From Neptunicella plasticusilytica (lineage in GTDB: Bacteria; Pseudomonadota; Gammaproteobacteria; Enterobacterales; Alteromonadaceae), in NCBI RefSeq assembly GCF_047922965.1, contig NZ_CP150481.1, forward strand, positions 2,046,001 to 2,110,000: a stretch of DNA of 64,000 nucleotides, written 5' to 3'. The notes beneath the pieces are model-generated. The model had not been told where the DNA came from and ran no database searches. It was given only the letters and a program-made list of their open reading frames with translations. Shown piece by piece: positions 51,068 through 60,092 of the stretch (the stretch's first letter is position 1; every line of letters starts with the position of its first letter). Position numbers and translations under genes: made by a program.

Positions 51068-52000
51068 CTAATTTTCCAGTGGTGACTTAAAACCTTCGGG
51101 CTTGATAGTCAATACATCACAATCCAGTGAATCGATAACGTGTTCGGCCGTATTACCAATTAATGCGGCGGAAATACCCGTGCGTCCCACGGTGCCAATA
51201 ATCACCAGCTCAGCATTGATATCCTTGGCGACCAGAGGAATGGCACTTTCCGGCAACCCCTCTCTGACATGGCTGTAGGAGGAGTTGAAATCATGTCGCT
51301 GACAAAATTCGTTCATTGAGTTGATATGATAATCACGTACTGACTCATTGTAGTGCTGAGGATCAAATTCAGGGATTTCAATGGCAATATTAACCGGTGT
51401 GCCAGGGTAGGCGTTAACCAGATGAACATTGGCATGCAGGATGGCGGCAAAGTCTTTGGCACATTTAGCCAATTTGTTATTCAGTGATTGATGTTCCTGA
51501 TCTTCAGTTCCTGCACTCACCGCCGCCAGTATATTGCCGTTTTCCGGCCATTCCTGCTCTTTGACCAACAATACCGGGGCAGGGCATTTACGCATTAAAT
51601 GCCAATCCGTAGGGGTAAATACCACGGCTTTTAGCACGCCGTGTTCGTGGGTACCTTTAATCACCAAATCATAGTTAGCCTGGATCACTTCATGGATAAT
51701 GCTCTCGAATGGCCGGTTGTGCCACACGACTTTAATATCGATACGGGTCTGACTGTCGGGATTGTGTTGCTCTATAATCGCACTTAACCATTCGGTTCGG
51801 TCGTCAACCACCGACTGGCGCATCGATTCACGTTCGGTAACCGACAGCATGGTGGTCATTTCATAAGAAAAATCATAAATGGTTAGCAGCGCAGTAATAC
51901 TTGCGTCGGTTTTACGGGCGAGGTGCAGTGCTCTTTTTAGCGACTTTTGTTCTTCAACAGATGGATCAATGACGGCAAGTATTTTTTGACATTTCAACAT
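51068..52000 (-). CDS. uspE: Universal stress protein UspE (tandem Usp domains)
   Basis: 310 residues made of two Usp domains (about 1-150 and 160-305). The second has the GTVGRTGISAALIGNTAEHVI loop (21 residues; GTVGRTG is key) typical of the nucleotide-binding consensus. The first ends with GTHEHGVLKAVVFTPTDWHLM. It is a stress-tolerance protein of the cytoplasm. It sits between fnr and ttcA, the arrangement seen across gammaproteobacteria. Confidence 0.93.
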   Translation of the reverse strand: MLKCQKILAVIDPSVEEQKSLKRALHLARKTDASITALLTIYDFSYEMTTMLSVTERESMRQSVVDDRTEWLSAIIEQHNPDSQTRIDIKVVWHNRPFESIIHEVIQANYDLVIKGTHEHGVLKAVVFTPTDWHLMRKCPAPVLLVKEQEWPENGNILAAVSAGTEDQEHQSLNNKLAKCAKDFAAILHANVHLVNAYPGTPVNIAIEIPEFDPQHYNESVRDYHINSMNEFCQRHDFNSSYSHVREGLPESAIPLVAKDINAELVIIGTVGRTGISAALIGNTAEHVIDSLDCDVLTIKPEGFKSPLEN

Positions 52001-52138
52001 AACGATATCCTCCGACTGACAAGCAAACTCATTTATCTATACCTTCAGTCTATGCAGGGAATCAGCTCTTCGCCACTCTGATTTTATCAATTAGATCAAT
52101 TATTAACCCCGATTGGGAGGAAATAAGCCCGCTGTCTG

Positions 52139-52831
52139 TCAACTCGCAATTACGTTGTCCAACAGGGTGATCTGCTTGCCTTCAACTTCTATTTTGTTGT
52201 CCCGCTGTAACTGGGTTAGAAGCCGGCTAACGGTCTCGATTGACAAGCCCAAATAGTTGGCCATATCGCTGCGGGTCATGCTTAAACGGAACACTTTGTT
52301 CGAAAAACCTCTTTCACCAAAGCGTTGTCCAAGTGAAGCAAGAAAATGCAGAACACGCTCACTGGCAGAGCGCTGGTTAAGTTGCAATAACATGCCTTGA
52401 TGTTGGCATAACATACCGCTCATGATACGGGTAATTTGTTGCCGGAGTTTGGGAAATACGCCGGCGAGGTGATCCAGCGTATCGTAGGGAATTTCACAAA
52501 CCATTGAGGTTTCAAGTGCTTCGGTATAGCTTTGATGATGCATGGATGCCAAACCGTCAAAGCCGATAATATCGCCGGGAAAATGAAAGGCAATAATCTG
52601 CTCTTCACCATTTTCGGATAAGGTGAAGGATTTGAAAGAGCCGGAGCGTACGGCGTATAAGGCAACCAGCGGCTGACCAGATATATATAAGCGCTGCTGT
52701 TTCTGATACGGATTTTTGCGTACCACAATATCATCCAGACGTTCAATTTCCTTACCATTAAAGGAATAAGGCAAACACAACTGGCTAAAATGACATTGCT
52801 GACAGCAAAGACCTTGTTGCAATTTCTGCAT
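52139..52831 (-). CDS. fnr: FNR-type oxygen-sensing transcriptional regulator
   Basis: 230 residues of the Crp/Fnr family. The N-terminal cysteines Cys10, Cys13 and Cys19 (CQQCHFSQLC) and a central Cys in ETSMVCEIPYD supply the four [4Fe-4S] ligands of a true FNR. The recognition helix is LSIETVSRLLTQLQ, with the E--SR that reads TTGAT half-sites. A perfect TTGAT-N4-ATCAA site occurs at 60032-60045 upstream of ccoN. It lies 30 bases after the TauE-like gene, on the same strand. Confidence 0.95.
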   Translation of the reverse strand: MQKLQQGLCCQQCHFSQLCLPYSFNGKEIERLDDIVVRKNPYQKQQRLYISGQPLVALYAVRSGSFKSFTLSENGEEQIIAFHFPGDIIGFDGLASMHHQSYTEALETSMVCEIPYDTLDHLAGVFPKLRQQITRIMSGMLCQHQGMLLQLNQRSASERVLHFLASLGQRFGERGFSNKVFRLSMTRSDMANYLGLSIETVSRLLTQLQRDNKIEVEGKQITLLDNVIAS

Positions 52832-52861
52832 TTTCCCCTCACAAACAATATAAAAAAGTAT

Positions 52862-53518
52862 CTATAGGGCGGTTAACAGAATATAGAACGAAAACCCCAA
52901 TAACATGACCGCCATAATCTGTCGGGTAACAGCTAAGGACAGGTATTGCTTTAATTGGGTTCCCAACGCGCCTAATATTAACAGAGCAGGCAAAGTTCCT
53001 AAACCAAAAAATAGCATTGTCAGTGCGCCATCGACTGCCGAGCCGCTGGCTAAACTCCATACCAGGGTAGAATATACCAGCCCACAGGGAAGCCAGCCCC
53101 AGATCAGACCATAGGGCAGGGCCGCGGCAGGGCTTGAAAAGGGGATAAAACGTTTACTCAAGGGGGATATTCTGCGCCAAAAATAGCCTCCCAGTTTTTC
53201 CAGTTGGCTGAGGACTTTCCACCAACCGCCGATGTAGCAGGCCAGCAACAGCAAAAACGCACCGCTCAGCAGTTGTAACCAAACCAGCCCTTGATGGACT
53301 TGATGTGAAAATAGTTTGCCTAAATAGCCTGTTAGGGCACCGGCGAGGGTGTAACTGCTGATCCGGCCCAGATTATAGGCCAGCATATAAGGAACTGGAT
53401 TAGCTCTGGCGGGAATTGCAAAAGTGAGTGCGCCAACAATACCGCCGCACATGCCCACGCAATGCACACTACCGGCAATACCTACCAGCAAAGCTGAGAG
53501 CAAACTAATATCATTCAT
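52862..53518 (-). CDS. TauE/SafE (UreH-like) membrane protein linked to cbb3 maturation
   Basis: 218 residues with about six transmembrane helices and the N-terminal motif ALLVGIAGSVHCVGMCGGIV typical of the UreH/TauE-like family found after ccoS. Its conserved Cys and His could bind metal; related proteins are implicated in copper or cytochrome oxidase assembly, but the exact role is not proven. Its start overlaps ccoS by eight bases, so it belongs to the ccoHIS operon. Confidence 0.88.
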   Translation of the reverse strand: MNDISLLSALLVGIAGSVHCVGMCGGIVGALTFAIPARANPVPYMLAYNLGRISSYTLAGALTGYLGKLFSHQVHQGLVWLQLLSGAFLLLLACYIGGWWKVLSQLEKLGGYFWRRISPLSKRFIPFSSPAAALPYGLIWGWLPCGLVYSTLVWSLASGSAVDGALTMLFFGLGTLPALLILGALGTQLKQYLSLAVTRQIMAVMLLGFSFYILLTAL

Positions 53519-53687
53519 CTTGATTGCGGGTTGATTCGGGCTTTTTTAAATCGTCGTCAAACAAAATACTGTGACCGTGACGCTCCAAATCATCAAACTG
53601 ATCGGATTTAACCGCCCAGAAAAAAGCAGCCAGACCGATACACACCAATAATATGGCAAGAGGGATCAGTAAATATAAAATATTCAT
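53511..53687 (-). CDS. ccoS: cbb3 oxidase maturation protein CcoS
   Basis: 58 residues: one transmembrane helix (MNILYLLIPLAILLVCIGLA...) followed by AAFFWAVKSDQFDDLERHG, the CcoS signature, and a short charged tail. It is required in other bacteria for loading cofactors into the cbb3 oxidase. The start overlaps the ccoI stop by four bases (ATGA), and the end overlaps the TauE-like gene by eight. Confidence 0.93.
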   Translation of the reverse strand: MNILYLLIPLAILLVCIGLAAFFWAVKSDQFDDLERHGHSILFDDDLKKPESTRNQDE

Positions 53688-56089
53688 GGTTTATGGCCCT
53701 GATATTTCAAAATGCGCAAAGAGTTGCTTACCACAATAACCGAGCTTAACGACATACCGGCTACCGCCATCCAGGGAGTCAATAATCCGCTAACGGCGAG
53801 AGGTAATATCAGCAGATTGTATCCTACTGCCCAGCCAATATTTTGCCTAATTTTACGATTAGCTAATCGTGCCACCTTGAGTAAATATGCAATTAAATCC
53901 AGCTGGTTATTCAGCAGTACAATATCTGCGCTGTTTTTCGCAAGCTCAGACGCGTTGCCTACAGCAATAGAGGTATCGGCGACGGCTAATACCGGACTGT
54001 CATTAATGCCATCTCCCACCATCAAGACGTTTTTACCCTGTTGTTGAAGCTGCTGAATAACAGCGTATTTTTGTTGCGGTGAGCAGGCGGCATGGTAATG
54101 CTGGATATTAAGCTGTTTGGCCAACGTCGCAACGCTGGTTTGGTTATCCCCACTAATAAGGTGAGTTTCGATATTACTGAACTCTTGACTTCTAAGTTGC
54201 GCAAATAAACTGTCAGCCTGTGGTCTGAGCACATCATCAACATAAAACGCCGCCAGCAACTGATGTTGATCTGCCAAGAATACCCGGGCGACCTGGTGTT
54301 GTTCCGGGATGTTATATTGCACAAAGCGGGCCGAACCAAGCCGATAATTAATCCCTTCAATAGTTGCACTCAGGCCGCCCCCCTGAGTTATTTGCACATC
54401 TGTACATGCGAGCACGTCATCAACCGGTGAAAAGGCGCTGGCAATTGGGTGTTCCGAATGCTGTTCGATACTGGCTGCGATACGCTGAATAGTGTTGTCC
54501 GCCAGACTAGAGAAATTAACCGCTTTTGTTAGCGAAAAGCGTCCTTCGGTCAAAGTGCCGGTTTTATCAAACGCTAGCGTATTGATGTGTTGCAGGTTTT
54601 CCAGTACATCCGCTTTTTTTACCAACAAACCTTGGCGATTTAAATTGGCGATAGCGCAGGTCAGCGCCGTGGGTGTTGCCAGCCCCAGCGCACAGGGACA
54701 GGTCGCCACCAGAACCGCAATAGTTATATAAAAGGCCTGAGGATTACCTTGTAGCGTCCAAAATGTATAAGTTGCTAATGCAATAACTAACACCGCAACC
54801 ACAAAATAACGGGAAACCTTGTCAGCCAGCAAGGCGATTCGGGGTTTGGTTGCCAGCGCCATTTCCTGCAGGCGCACAATCTGGTTTATTAGCGCCTTGC
54901 TCCAGTCTGTTTCGACGCGAACCTGCAATACGCCAGAATGATTGATCGTGCCGCCATAAACATGGTCGTTGTGTTGCTTGGTGACGGGTTCGAATTCACC
55001 ACTTAACATCGATTCATCCACCTGGCTGTGACCCACAACAACACAACCATCGATAGGCACCATTTCACCGGCTCTGACCAGAATGGTTTGTCCTGGCAGC
55101 AGTTGTTTGGCCAGGCAGGTCTGAATTGTGCCGTTTTGTTTTATAAGGTTAGCGCTAACCGGCATATGTTTGATGATATTGGCGGATATCTCGGCCGCAT
55201 GATGGCGAGAACGATGTTCAAGATAACGGCTAATCAGCAGTAAAAAGATAAACATCGCGACAGATTCAAAATAGACTATACCTTGTTCGGTCATTGTCGC
55301 CCAGCCGCTGGCGATAAAGGCCCCAAGGATAGCCAGACTGATAGGTACATCCATATTCACGGTTTTATGTCGCAATGCATTGAATGCGCTGCGATAAAAG
55401 CCTTGCCCGGAATATCCCACCACCGGAGCACACAAAATAAAGCTGATGGCATGAAAATAGGCCTGGGTCTGCGGTTCGATATCACCAAAAAGGCCAAAAT
55501 ACAGTCCAAATGCCAACATCATTAACTGCATTGTCATGATCCCGGCGAGCCCGAGTCGCTTGAGGAACTGCTTGTTTTCTTTCCGGTATGACGCCTCATG
55601 GGTATCAGGCTGGAACGGCAGGGCATGATAGCCAATATTCTCGACGCTACGCAAAATCGCACTCAGGCTGGTTTGTTGGCTGTGCCATTTGACCGTGGCC
55701 CGGCGCGCCGAGACATTCACAGCTATCTGGCTTATCCCATTAATCCGACTTAACTGCCTTTCAATCAACCAGCCACAGGCTGCACAGCTAATACCTTCTA
55801 CGGTTAGCTGTACTTCGCTCAATTCGCCCTGTTGGGAAACGAATTCCTGCTGAAATGCCTGATCATCAAACGCGCTGATCTGTTCAATAACTTGCTCTAA
55901 ATCAACGTTGGCTTTTTCGGCCGACTCGGTACGAAAGCGGTAATAATCTTCCATCCCACCGTCGACAATAGCATTGGCTACTGCCTGGCATCCGGGACAA
56001 CACATCTGGCGTTGTTCACCCAGCACCAGTGCCGGAAAATTATCCTGAGGGGCAAGAGGTTGATGGCAGTGGTAGCAAAAAGCGTTCAT
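53684..56089 (-). CDS. ccoI: Copper-translocating P-type ATPase CcoI
   Basis: 801 residues from ATG 56089, which overlaps the ccoH stop (ATGA); a longer in-frame extension upstream lies inside ccoH. The N-terminal Cys-rich segment is FCYHCHQPL and MCCPGCQAV, with the HMA domain in EGISCAACGWLIERQL. The ion-binding motif is TCPCALGLATP, the phosphorylation motif DKTGTLT, the hinge GDGINDSP. It is a CopA2/FixI-type pump that supplies copper across the inner membrane for the cbb3 CuB centre. Confidence 0.95.
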   Translation of the reverse strand: MNAFCYHCHQPLAPQDNFPALVLGEQRQMCCPGCQAVANAIVDGGMEDYYRFRTESAEKANVDLEQVIEQISAFDDQAFQQEFVSQQGELSEVQLTVEGISCAACGWLIERQLSRINGISQIAVNVSARRATVKWHSQQTSLSAILRSVENIGYHALPFQPDTHEASYRKENKQFLKRLGLAGIMTMQLMMLAFGLYFGLFGDIEPQTQAYFHAISFILCAPVVGYSGQGFYRSAFNALRHKTVNMDVPISLAILGAFIASGWATMTEQGIVYFESVAMFIFLLLISRYLEHRSRHHAAEISANIIKHMPVSANLIKQNGTIQTCLAKQLLPGQTILVRAGEMVPIDGCVVVGHSQVDESMLSGEFEPVTKQHNDHVYGGTINHSGVLQVRVETDWSKALINQIVRLQEMALATKPRIALLADKVSRYFVVAVLVIALATYTFWTLQGNPQAFYITIAVLVATCPCALGLATPTALTCAIANLNRQGLLVKKADVLENLQHINTLAFDKTGTLTEGRFSLTKAVNFSSLADNTIQRIAASIEQHSEHPIASAFSPVDDVLACTDVQITQGGGLSATIEGINYRLGSARFVQYNIPEQHQVARVFLADQHQLLAAFYVDDVLRPQADSLFAQLRSQEFSNIETHLISGDNQTSVATLAKQLNIQHYHAACSPQQKYAVIQQLQQQGKNVLMVGDGINDSPVLAVADTSIAVGNASELAKNSADIVLLNNQLDLIAYLLKVARLANRKIRQNIGWAVGYNLLILPLAVSGLLTPWMAVAGMSLSSVIVVSNSLRILKYQGHKP

Positions 56090-56574
56090 CAGGGAATTAA
56101 CGCAATCTCGTCCTGATGAGGGAAAGTTACCACTTGCTGGATTTTCCATTTCTGGTCAAACGAAGTGAGTGTCAGGTGCCACTTTCCATCGATAACGTGT
56201 TCATATTCGGCCACATATTGGCCGGTTGCGTTGCGCAATAAATTAACCTGAAAGTCCTGTTTGCTTAAGGTGGCGTGATGAAAATCCAGTCTCAGCGCAC
56301 TGCCATCTAACGGCTGGTCAGATTCAAGTTGCACAACTATACGGTGAGGCTCAACCGACAATTTACCCTGAATACCTAATTCACGCGCTTTCTGTATTTT
56401 CTCCAACTGGATATTAATTGCCTTGCCTTGCTTGTAATAATCATCAACCACCAGGCTATCTTCAGTGTTTATTGCAACATACATCAGGTTCATACTGACA
56501 ATAACGGTAATGACCGGCACAAAGATCAAAAACCAGGGCCAAAACTGTTTATACCAGGGGGTAGGGGTGTTCAT
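56089..56574 (-). CDS. ccoH: cbb3 oxidase assembly protein CcoH (FixH)
   Basis: 161 residues. One transmembrane helix (about 12-32) and the FixH motif NTEDSLVVDDYYKQGKAIN precede a periplasmic beta domain (GSALRLDFHHATLSKQDFQV, GKWHLTLTSFDQKW). It helps assemble cbb3 oxidase. It begins after the ccoP terminator and is the first gene of ccoH-I-S-TauE-like. Confidence 0.92.
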   Translation of the reverse strand: MNTPTPWYKQFWPWFLIFVPVITVIVSMNLMYVAINTEDSLVVDDYYKQGKAINIQLEKIQKARELGIQGKLSVEPHRIVVQLESDQPLDGSALRLDFHHATLSKQDFQVNLLRNATGQYVAEYEHVIDGKWHLTLTSFDQKWKIQQVVTFPHQDEIALIP

Positions 56575-56590
56575 GATTAATTTTACTCAT

Positions 56591-56617
56591 AAAAAAGCCC
56601 CGCATCAAAACGGGGCT
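56591..56617 (-). terminator. Terminator between ccoNOQP and ccoHIS
   Basis: On the minus strand AGCCCCG and CGGGGCT pair around TTTTGATG and are followed by TTTTTA, 52 bases past the ccoP stop. It should lower expression of the maturation genes relative to the oxidase. Confidence 0.88.
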
Positions 56618-56668
56618 ATCGTAATAATTATTGCTTAATACTGGTTGAATGAAAGCAAGACGAAAATG

Positions 56669-57622
56669 TTACTTGTTGTGCGACAGCCCATACACATATG
56701 CACTAATAACATGAATTTTTTCTTCGCCAAGAATATCTTTCCATACCGGCATTACGCCATTTCGACCATAGGTGACTGTTTCAGTCACAGCACGTTCACT
56801 GCCGCCGTATAACCAGATGTTATCAGTCAGATTAGGTGCACCCATAGCAATATTACCTTTACCGTCCTGACCATGGCAGGCTGCGCAGATGGCGAAACGC
56901 ACTTTACCTTTATCTGCCAGTGTTTGGTCCACCTTACGGCCACTGAGGCTCAATGCGTAGGCAACTACCTCTTTAACACCTTGTTCTCCCAGAGATTCAC
57001 CCCAGGCTGGCATCGCACCATGACGACCATTCATGATAGTGGTTTTAATATCAGCAGCACTACCGCCATGTAGCCAGTCATTATCTGTCAGATTAGGAAA
57101 GCCTGTACCACCGCGTGCATCTGAACCATGGCATTGCGAACAGTTTTGCAGAAACAGGCGTTGTCCCACTTTGGCGGCTTCCATATTGTTTGACAAACTT
57201 TCAATGTCCTGTTTGGCATAAGCGGCAAATATAGGGCCGTAAGTTTCCTTGGCGTGTTCCAGTTCACGATCATATTGCACCACCAAACCTTGTTCCTTGG
57301 CTAATTCGGTGGCTTGCTTACCTTCTTCAATGTTCAGGATACCCTGATTGGAACTTTTCCAGCCCCACAGACCTTGCCAGGAGCCTAGTCCGGGGTAAAG
57401 TACAAAATATACCAGCCCCCAAACCATGGTGATGTAAAATAATATCGTCCACCAATGAGGTAGCGGATTGTTGATTTCAACAATGCCGTCAAATTCATGA
57501 TCCATTGGCTTGCCTTCTTCGACACCGGTGCGATTAGACAAACACCAACGAAGTAGCAAGTAACACCCAAGAATGGATCCCAGCGTGATAACAGAGATCC
57601 AAATAGTCCAGAAACTACTCAT
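56669..57622 (-). CDS. ccoP: cbb3-type cytochrome c oxidase subunit III, dihaem CcoP
   Basis: 317 residues from ATG 57622 (MSSFWTIW); upstream codons lie in ccoQ. Two N-terminal membrane segments (about 4-25 and 55-75, with HDFDGIVEINNPLPHWW between as in CcoP, given here approximately) lead to two c-type haem domains with CSQCHGS and CAACHGQ. It passes electrons from c-type cytochromes to CcoO. Start and ccoQ end overlap by eight bases. Confidence 0.95.
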   Translation of the reverse strand: MSSFWTIWISVITLGSILGCYLLLRWCLSNRTGVEEGKPMDHEFDGIVEINNPLPHWWTILFYITMVWGLVYFVLYPGLGSWQGLWGWKSSNQGILNIEEGKQATELAKEQGLVVQYDRELEHAKETYGPIFAAYAKQDIESLSNNMEAAKVGQRLFLQNCSQCHGSDARGGTGFPNLTDNDWLHGGSAADIKTTIMNGRHGAMPAWGESLGEQGVKEVVAYALSLSGRKVDQTLADKGKVRFAICAACHGQDGKGNIAMGAPNLTDNIWLYGGSERAVTETVTYGRNGVMPVWKDILGEEKIHVISAYVYGLSHNK

Positions 57623-57803
57623 GTTTAGATGACTCCCGATTTTTTTGTTCCGTTTTTTGTTCGTTTTTCTCGTCGTCAAAAATCAAATTAGCGGCTTCAT
57701 CAAAGCTCTTTTTTGATTTACTACTGTACGCCCATAAGACAATGCCAATAAAAATGACAAAGACGAGTACGGTATAAATTGTGTTGGTAAATGCGTGATC
57801 CAT
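57615..57803 (-). CDS. ccoQ: cbb3 oxidase small subunit CcoQ
   Basis: 62 residues: one transmembrane helix (about 8-27, TVLVFVIFIGIVLWAYS) then a Ser/Asp/Glu/Lys-rich cytoplasmic tail with FDEAANLIFDDE, typical of CcoQ (FixQ). It stabilises the complex. It is six bases after ccoO. Confidence 0.92.
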   Translation of the reverse strand: MDHAFTNTIYTVLVFVIFIGIVLWAYSSKSKKSFDEAANLIFDDEKNEQKTEQKNRESSKHE

Positions 57804-57808
57804 AATGA

Positions 57809-58414
57809 TTACTTCAGTGCCGTACCCAAGGATTGCAGATAGGCAATCAACGCTTCCATTTCTGTTTTGCCAACAACAGCAGCTTTAGCACCTTCAATAT
57901 CTTCATCGGTGTAGGGCACGCCAAAATCACGGAAGATTGTCATTTTTTTAGCGGTCAACTCACCGGACAAGGTATTTTCTTCCAGCCAGGGAAAGGCTGG
58001 CATATTGGATTCTGGCACCACTGCACGAGGGTTATGTAAATGCATATGATGCCACTCGTCACTGTAACGTCCGCCAACCCGTGCTAAATCGGGACCAGTA
58101 CGTTTGGAACCCCACAAAAACGGATGTTCCCATACTGATTCACCCGCCACCGAGTAGTGACCGTATCGTTCGGTTTCTGCGCGGAAAGGGCGGATCATTT
58201 GCGAATGACAACCCACACAACCTTCACGGATATAAATGTCACGACCTTCGAGTTGCAGTGCGGTATAAGGCTTAAGTCCATCAACCGGCGTAGTAGTTTC
58301 TTTCTGGTACATCAGAGGTAATATTTCAACCATGGCACCAAAACTGATCACAATCAGGATCAGTATGGCCATCAATCCCGCATTTTTTTCAACTGCTTCA
58401 TGCATATTCTTCAT
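57809..58414 (-). CDS. ccoO: cbb3-type cytochrome c oxidase subunit II, monohaem CcoO
   Basis: 201 residues. An N-terminal membrane anchor (about 13-34) and a c-haem site in REGCVGCHSQMIRPF, followed by ERYGHYSVAGESVWEHPFLW and GPDLARVGGRYSDEWH, the usual CcoO blocks. The distal Met ligand lies in ESNMPAFPWL. It sits 13 bases downstream of ccoN. Confidence 0.96.
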   Translation of the reverse strand: MKNMHEAVEKNAGLMAILILIVISFGAMVEILPLMYQKETTTPVDGLKPYTALQLEGRDIYIREGCVGCHSQMIRPFRAETERYGHYSVAGESVWEHPFLWGSKRTGPDLARVGGRYSDEWHHMHLHNPRAVVPESNMPAFPWLEENTLSGELTAKKMTIFRDFGVPYTDEDIEGAKAAVVGKTEMEALIAYLQSLGTALK

Positions 58415-58426
58415 GGATTTGGCCTC

Positions 58427-59854
58427 TTATGCTGCTTTAGGTTCAAGTTGTAAATGGGCTTCGTTACCGCGCACTGTGCGGTAACAGTTGTACGCCATAA
58501 TCAACATGCCGGTAACAATAAAACAGCCACCCAAGAAACGAACAAAATAGAAGGGTTTGGAGGCTTCCAGACTTTCTACAAAGCTGTAAGTCAAGGTGCC
58601 ATCTGCGTTTACCGCACGCCACATCATGCCTTGCATAACACCGGATATCCACATAGCGACGATATATAGCACCACGCCGATAGTGGCCAGCCAGAAATGG
58701 ATATTAACCAGTTTATAACTGTACATACGGGCTTTACCGAATAACACCGGAATAAGATGATAGAGAGAACCTATAGATACCATGGCAACCCAACCTAAGG
58801 CTCCGGAATGCACATGACCGATAGTCCAGTCGGTGTAATGGGATAATGCGTTTACGGTTTTAATCGCCATCATGGGACCTTCAAAGGTCGACATGCCATA
58901 GAATGACAAAGATACAATCAAAAAGCGTAACACCGGATCGTGACGCAATTTATCCCAGGCACCGGATAAGGTCATAATACCGTTGATCATCCCGCCCCAT
59001 GAAGGCAAAAACAGAATGATTGACATCACCATACCAACAGACTGAACCCAGTCAGGCAGGGCGGTGTAATGTAAGTGGTGGGGGCCGGCCCAGATATACA
59101 GGGAAATAAGTGCCCAGAAGTGGACCACAGACAAACGGTAGGAGTAGACCGGACGTCCTGCCTGTTTGGGAATAAAGTAATACATCATGCCAAGGAAACC
59201 GGCGGTCAAAAAGAACCCCACAGCGTTATGCCCGTACCACCATTGCATCATGGCGTCCACGGCCCCGGCATACATAGAATAGGATTTGGTCAGCGAAACC
59301 GGAATGGCCATGCTGTTACCGATATGCAGTACCGCAATGGTGATAATAAAGGCACCGTAGAACCAGTTAGCCACGTAGATATGCGACACCTTACGGATAA
59401 TAATAGTGCCGAAGAAATTAATTAAATACGCAATCCATACCACCGCGATAAGGATATCGATAGGCCATTCCAGCTCTGCATATTCCTTTGTTGAAGTCAT
59501 TCCCTGGGGTAAGGTGATGATGGCCAATACAATAACGGCTTGCCAGCCCCAGAAGGTAAACGCCCCCAGCTTGTCACTGAATAGTCTGACCTGACTGGTC
59601 CGTTGCACCACATAATAGGATGTAGCAATCAAGGCGCATCCACCGAACGCGAAAATAACGGCGTTGGTATGCAAGGGTCTTAGACGTGAATAGGTTAACC
59701 ATGGCGTGTTGAAGTTTAACTCGGGCCAAATTAGCTGAGCTGCAATAAGCACCCCAATTGACATGCCGATAATACCCCAAACAACAGCCATAATTGAAAA
59801 CTGTTTTACAACTTTATAATTGTAAGTAGGATGTGCTTGACTGACTTCACTCAT
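58427..59854 (-). CDS. ccoN: cbb3-type cytochrome c oxidase catalytic subunit I, CcoN
   Basis: 475 residues with about 12 transmembrane helices. It reduces oxygen at a high-spin haem b / CuB site. Ligand regions are RPLHTNAVIFAFGG (low-spin haem His), QWWYGHNAVGFFL (CuB His and cross-linked Tyr region), GPHHLHYTALP (CuB) and HYTDWTIGHVHSGALGW (haem ligands). This is the high-affinity oxidase for low oxygen. A TATTAT followed by GCGCGCC on the minus strand (59986-59991) and the FNR box about 60 bases further upstream form a plausible FNR class I promoter. Confidence 0.97.
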   Translation of the reverse strand: MSEVSQAHPTYNYKVVKQFSIMAVVWGIIGMSIGVLIAAQLIWPELNFNTPWLTYSRLRPLHTNAVIFAFGGCALIATSYYVVQRTSQVRLFSDKLGAFTFWGWQAVIVLAIITLPQGMTSTKEYAELEWPIDILIAVVWIAYLINFFGTIIIRKVSHIYVANWFYGAFIITIAVLHIGNSMAIPVSLTKSYSMYAGAVDAMMQWWYGHNAVGFFLTAGFLGMMYYFIPKQAGRPVYSYRLSVVHFWALISLYIWAGPHHLHYTALPDWVQSVGMVMSIILFLPSWGGMINGIMTLSGAWDKLRHDPVLRFLIVSLSFYGMSTFEGPMMAIKTVNALSHYTDWTIGHVHSGALGWVAMVSIGSLYHLIPVLFGKARMYSYKLVNIHFWLATIGVVLYIVAMWISGVMQGMMWRAVNADGTLTYSFVESLEASKPFYFVRFLGGCFIVTGMLIMAYNCYRTVRGNEAHLQLEPKAA

Positions 59855-60031
59855 CTTGCTGGATCTTCCGTATTATAAGTGTGTTAACAAACCCGTAATT
59901 AACCATAGGTAAAATTCCAAAATTCGCCAGCAGTGAAAGCTAACTGTTTGAAATTCAACCTGAATGGCATGCTGATTCGGCGCGCATAATACGTTTCTTG
60001 GGGGTAAAAGAAAAGTCGTAATGGCGCTTGC

Positions 60032-60045
60032 TTGATCTTAATCAA
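60032..60045. promoter_or_regulatory. Perfect FNR box between ccoN and the 149-residue orphan
   Basis: TTGATCTTAATCAA fits the FNR consensus TTGAT-N4-ATCAA at every defined base. It is 178 bases upstream of ccoN and 48 bases upstream of the divergent gene at 60093, and an FNR gene is in the same window. Confidence 0.88.
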
Positions 60046-60092
60046 TAATTCACACTCCTCCTAATTGAAAGCCAATTGCAATAGGTAATTGA

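Noticed and set aside
52086..52099. ATCAATTAGATCAA upstream of uspE as an FNR box
   Set aside because: The two ATCAA halves are direct, not inverted, so it does not fit TTGAT-N4-ATCAA.
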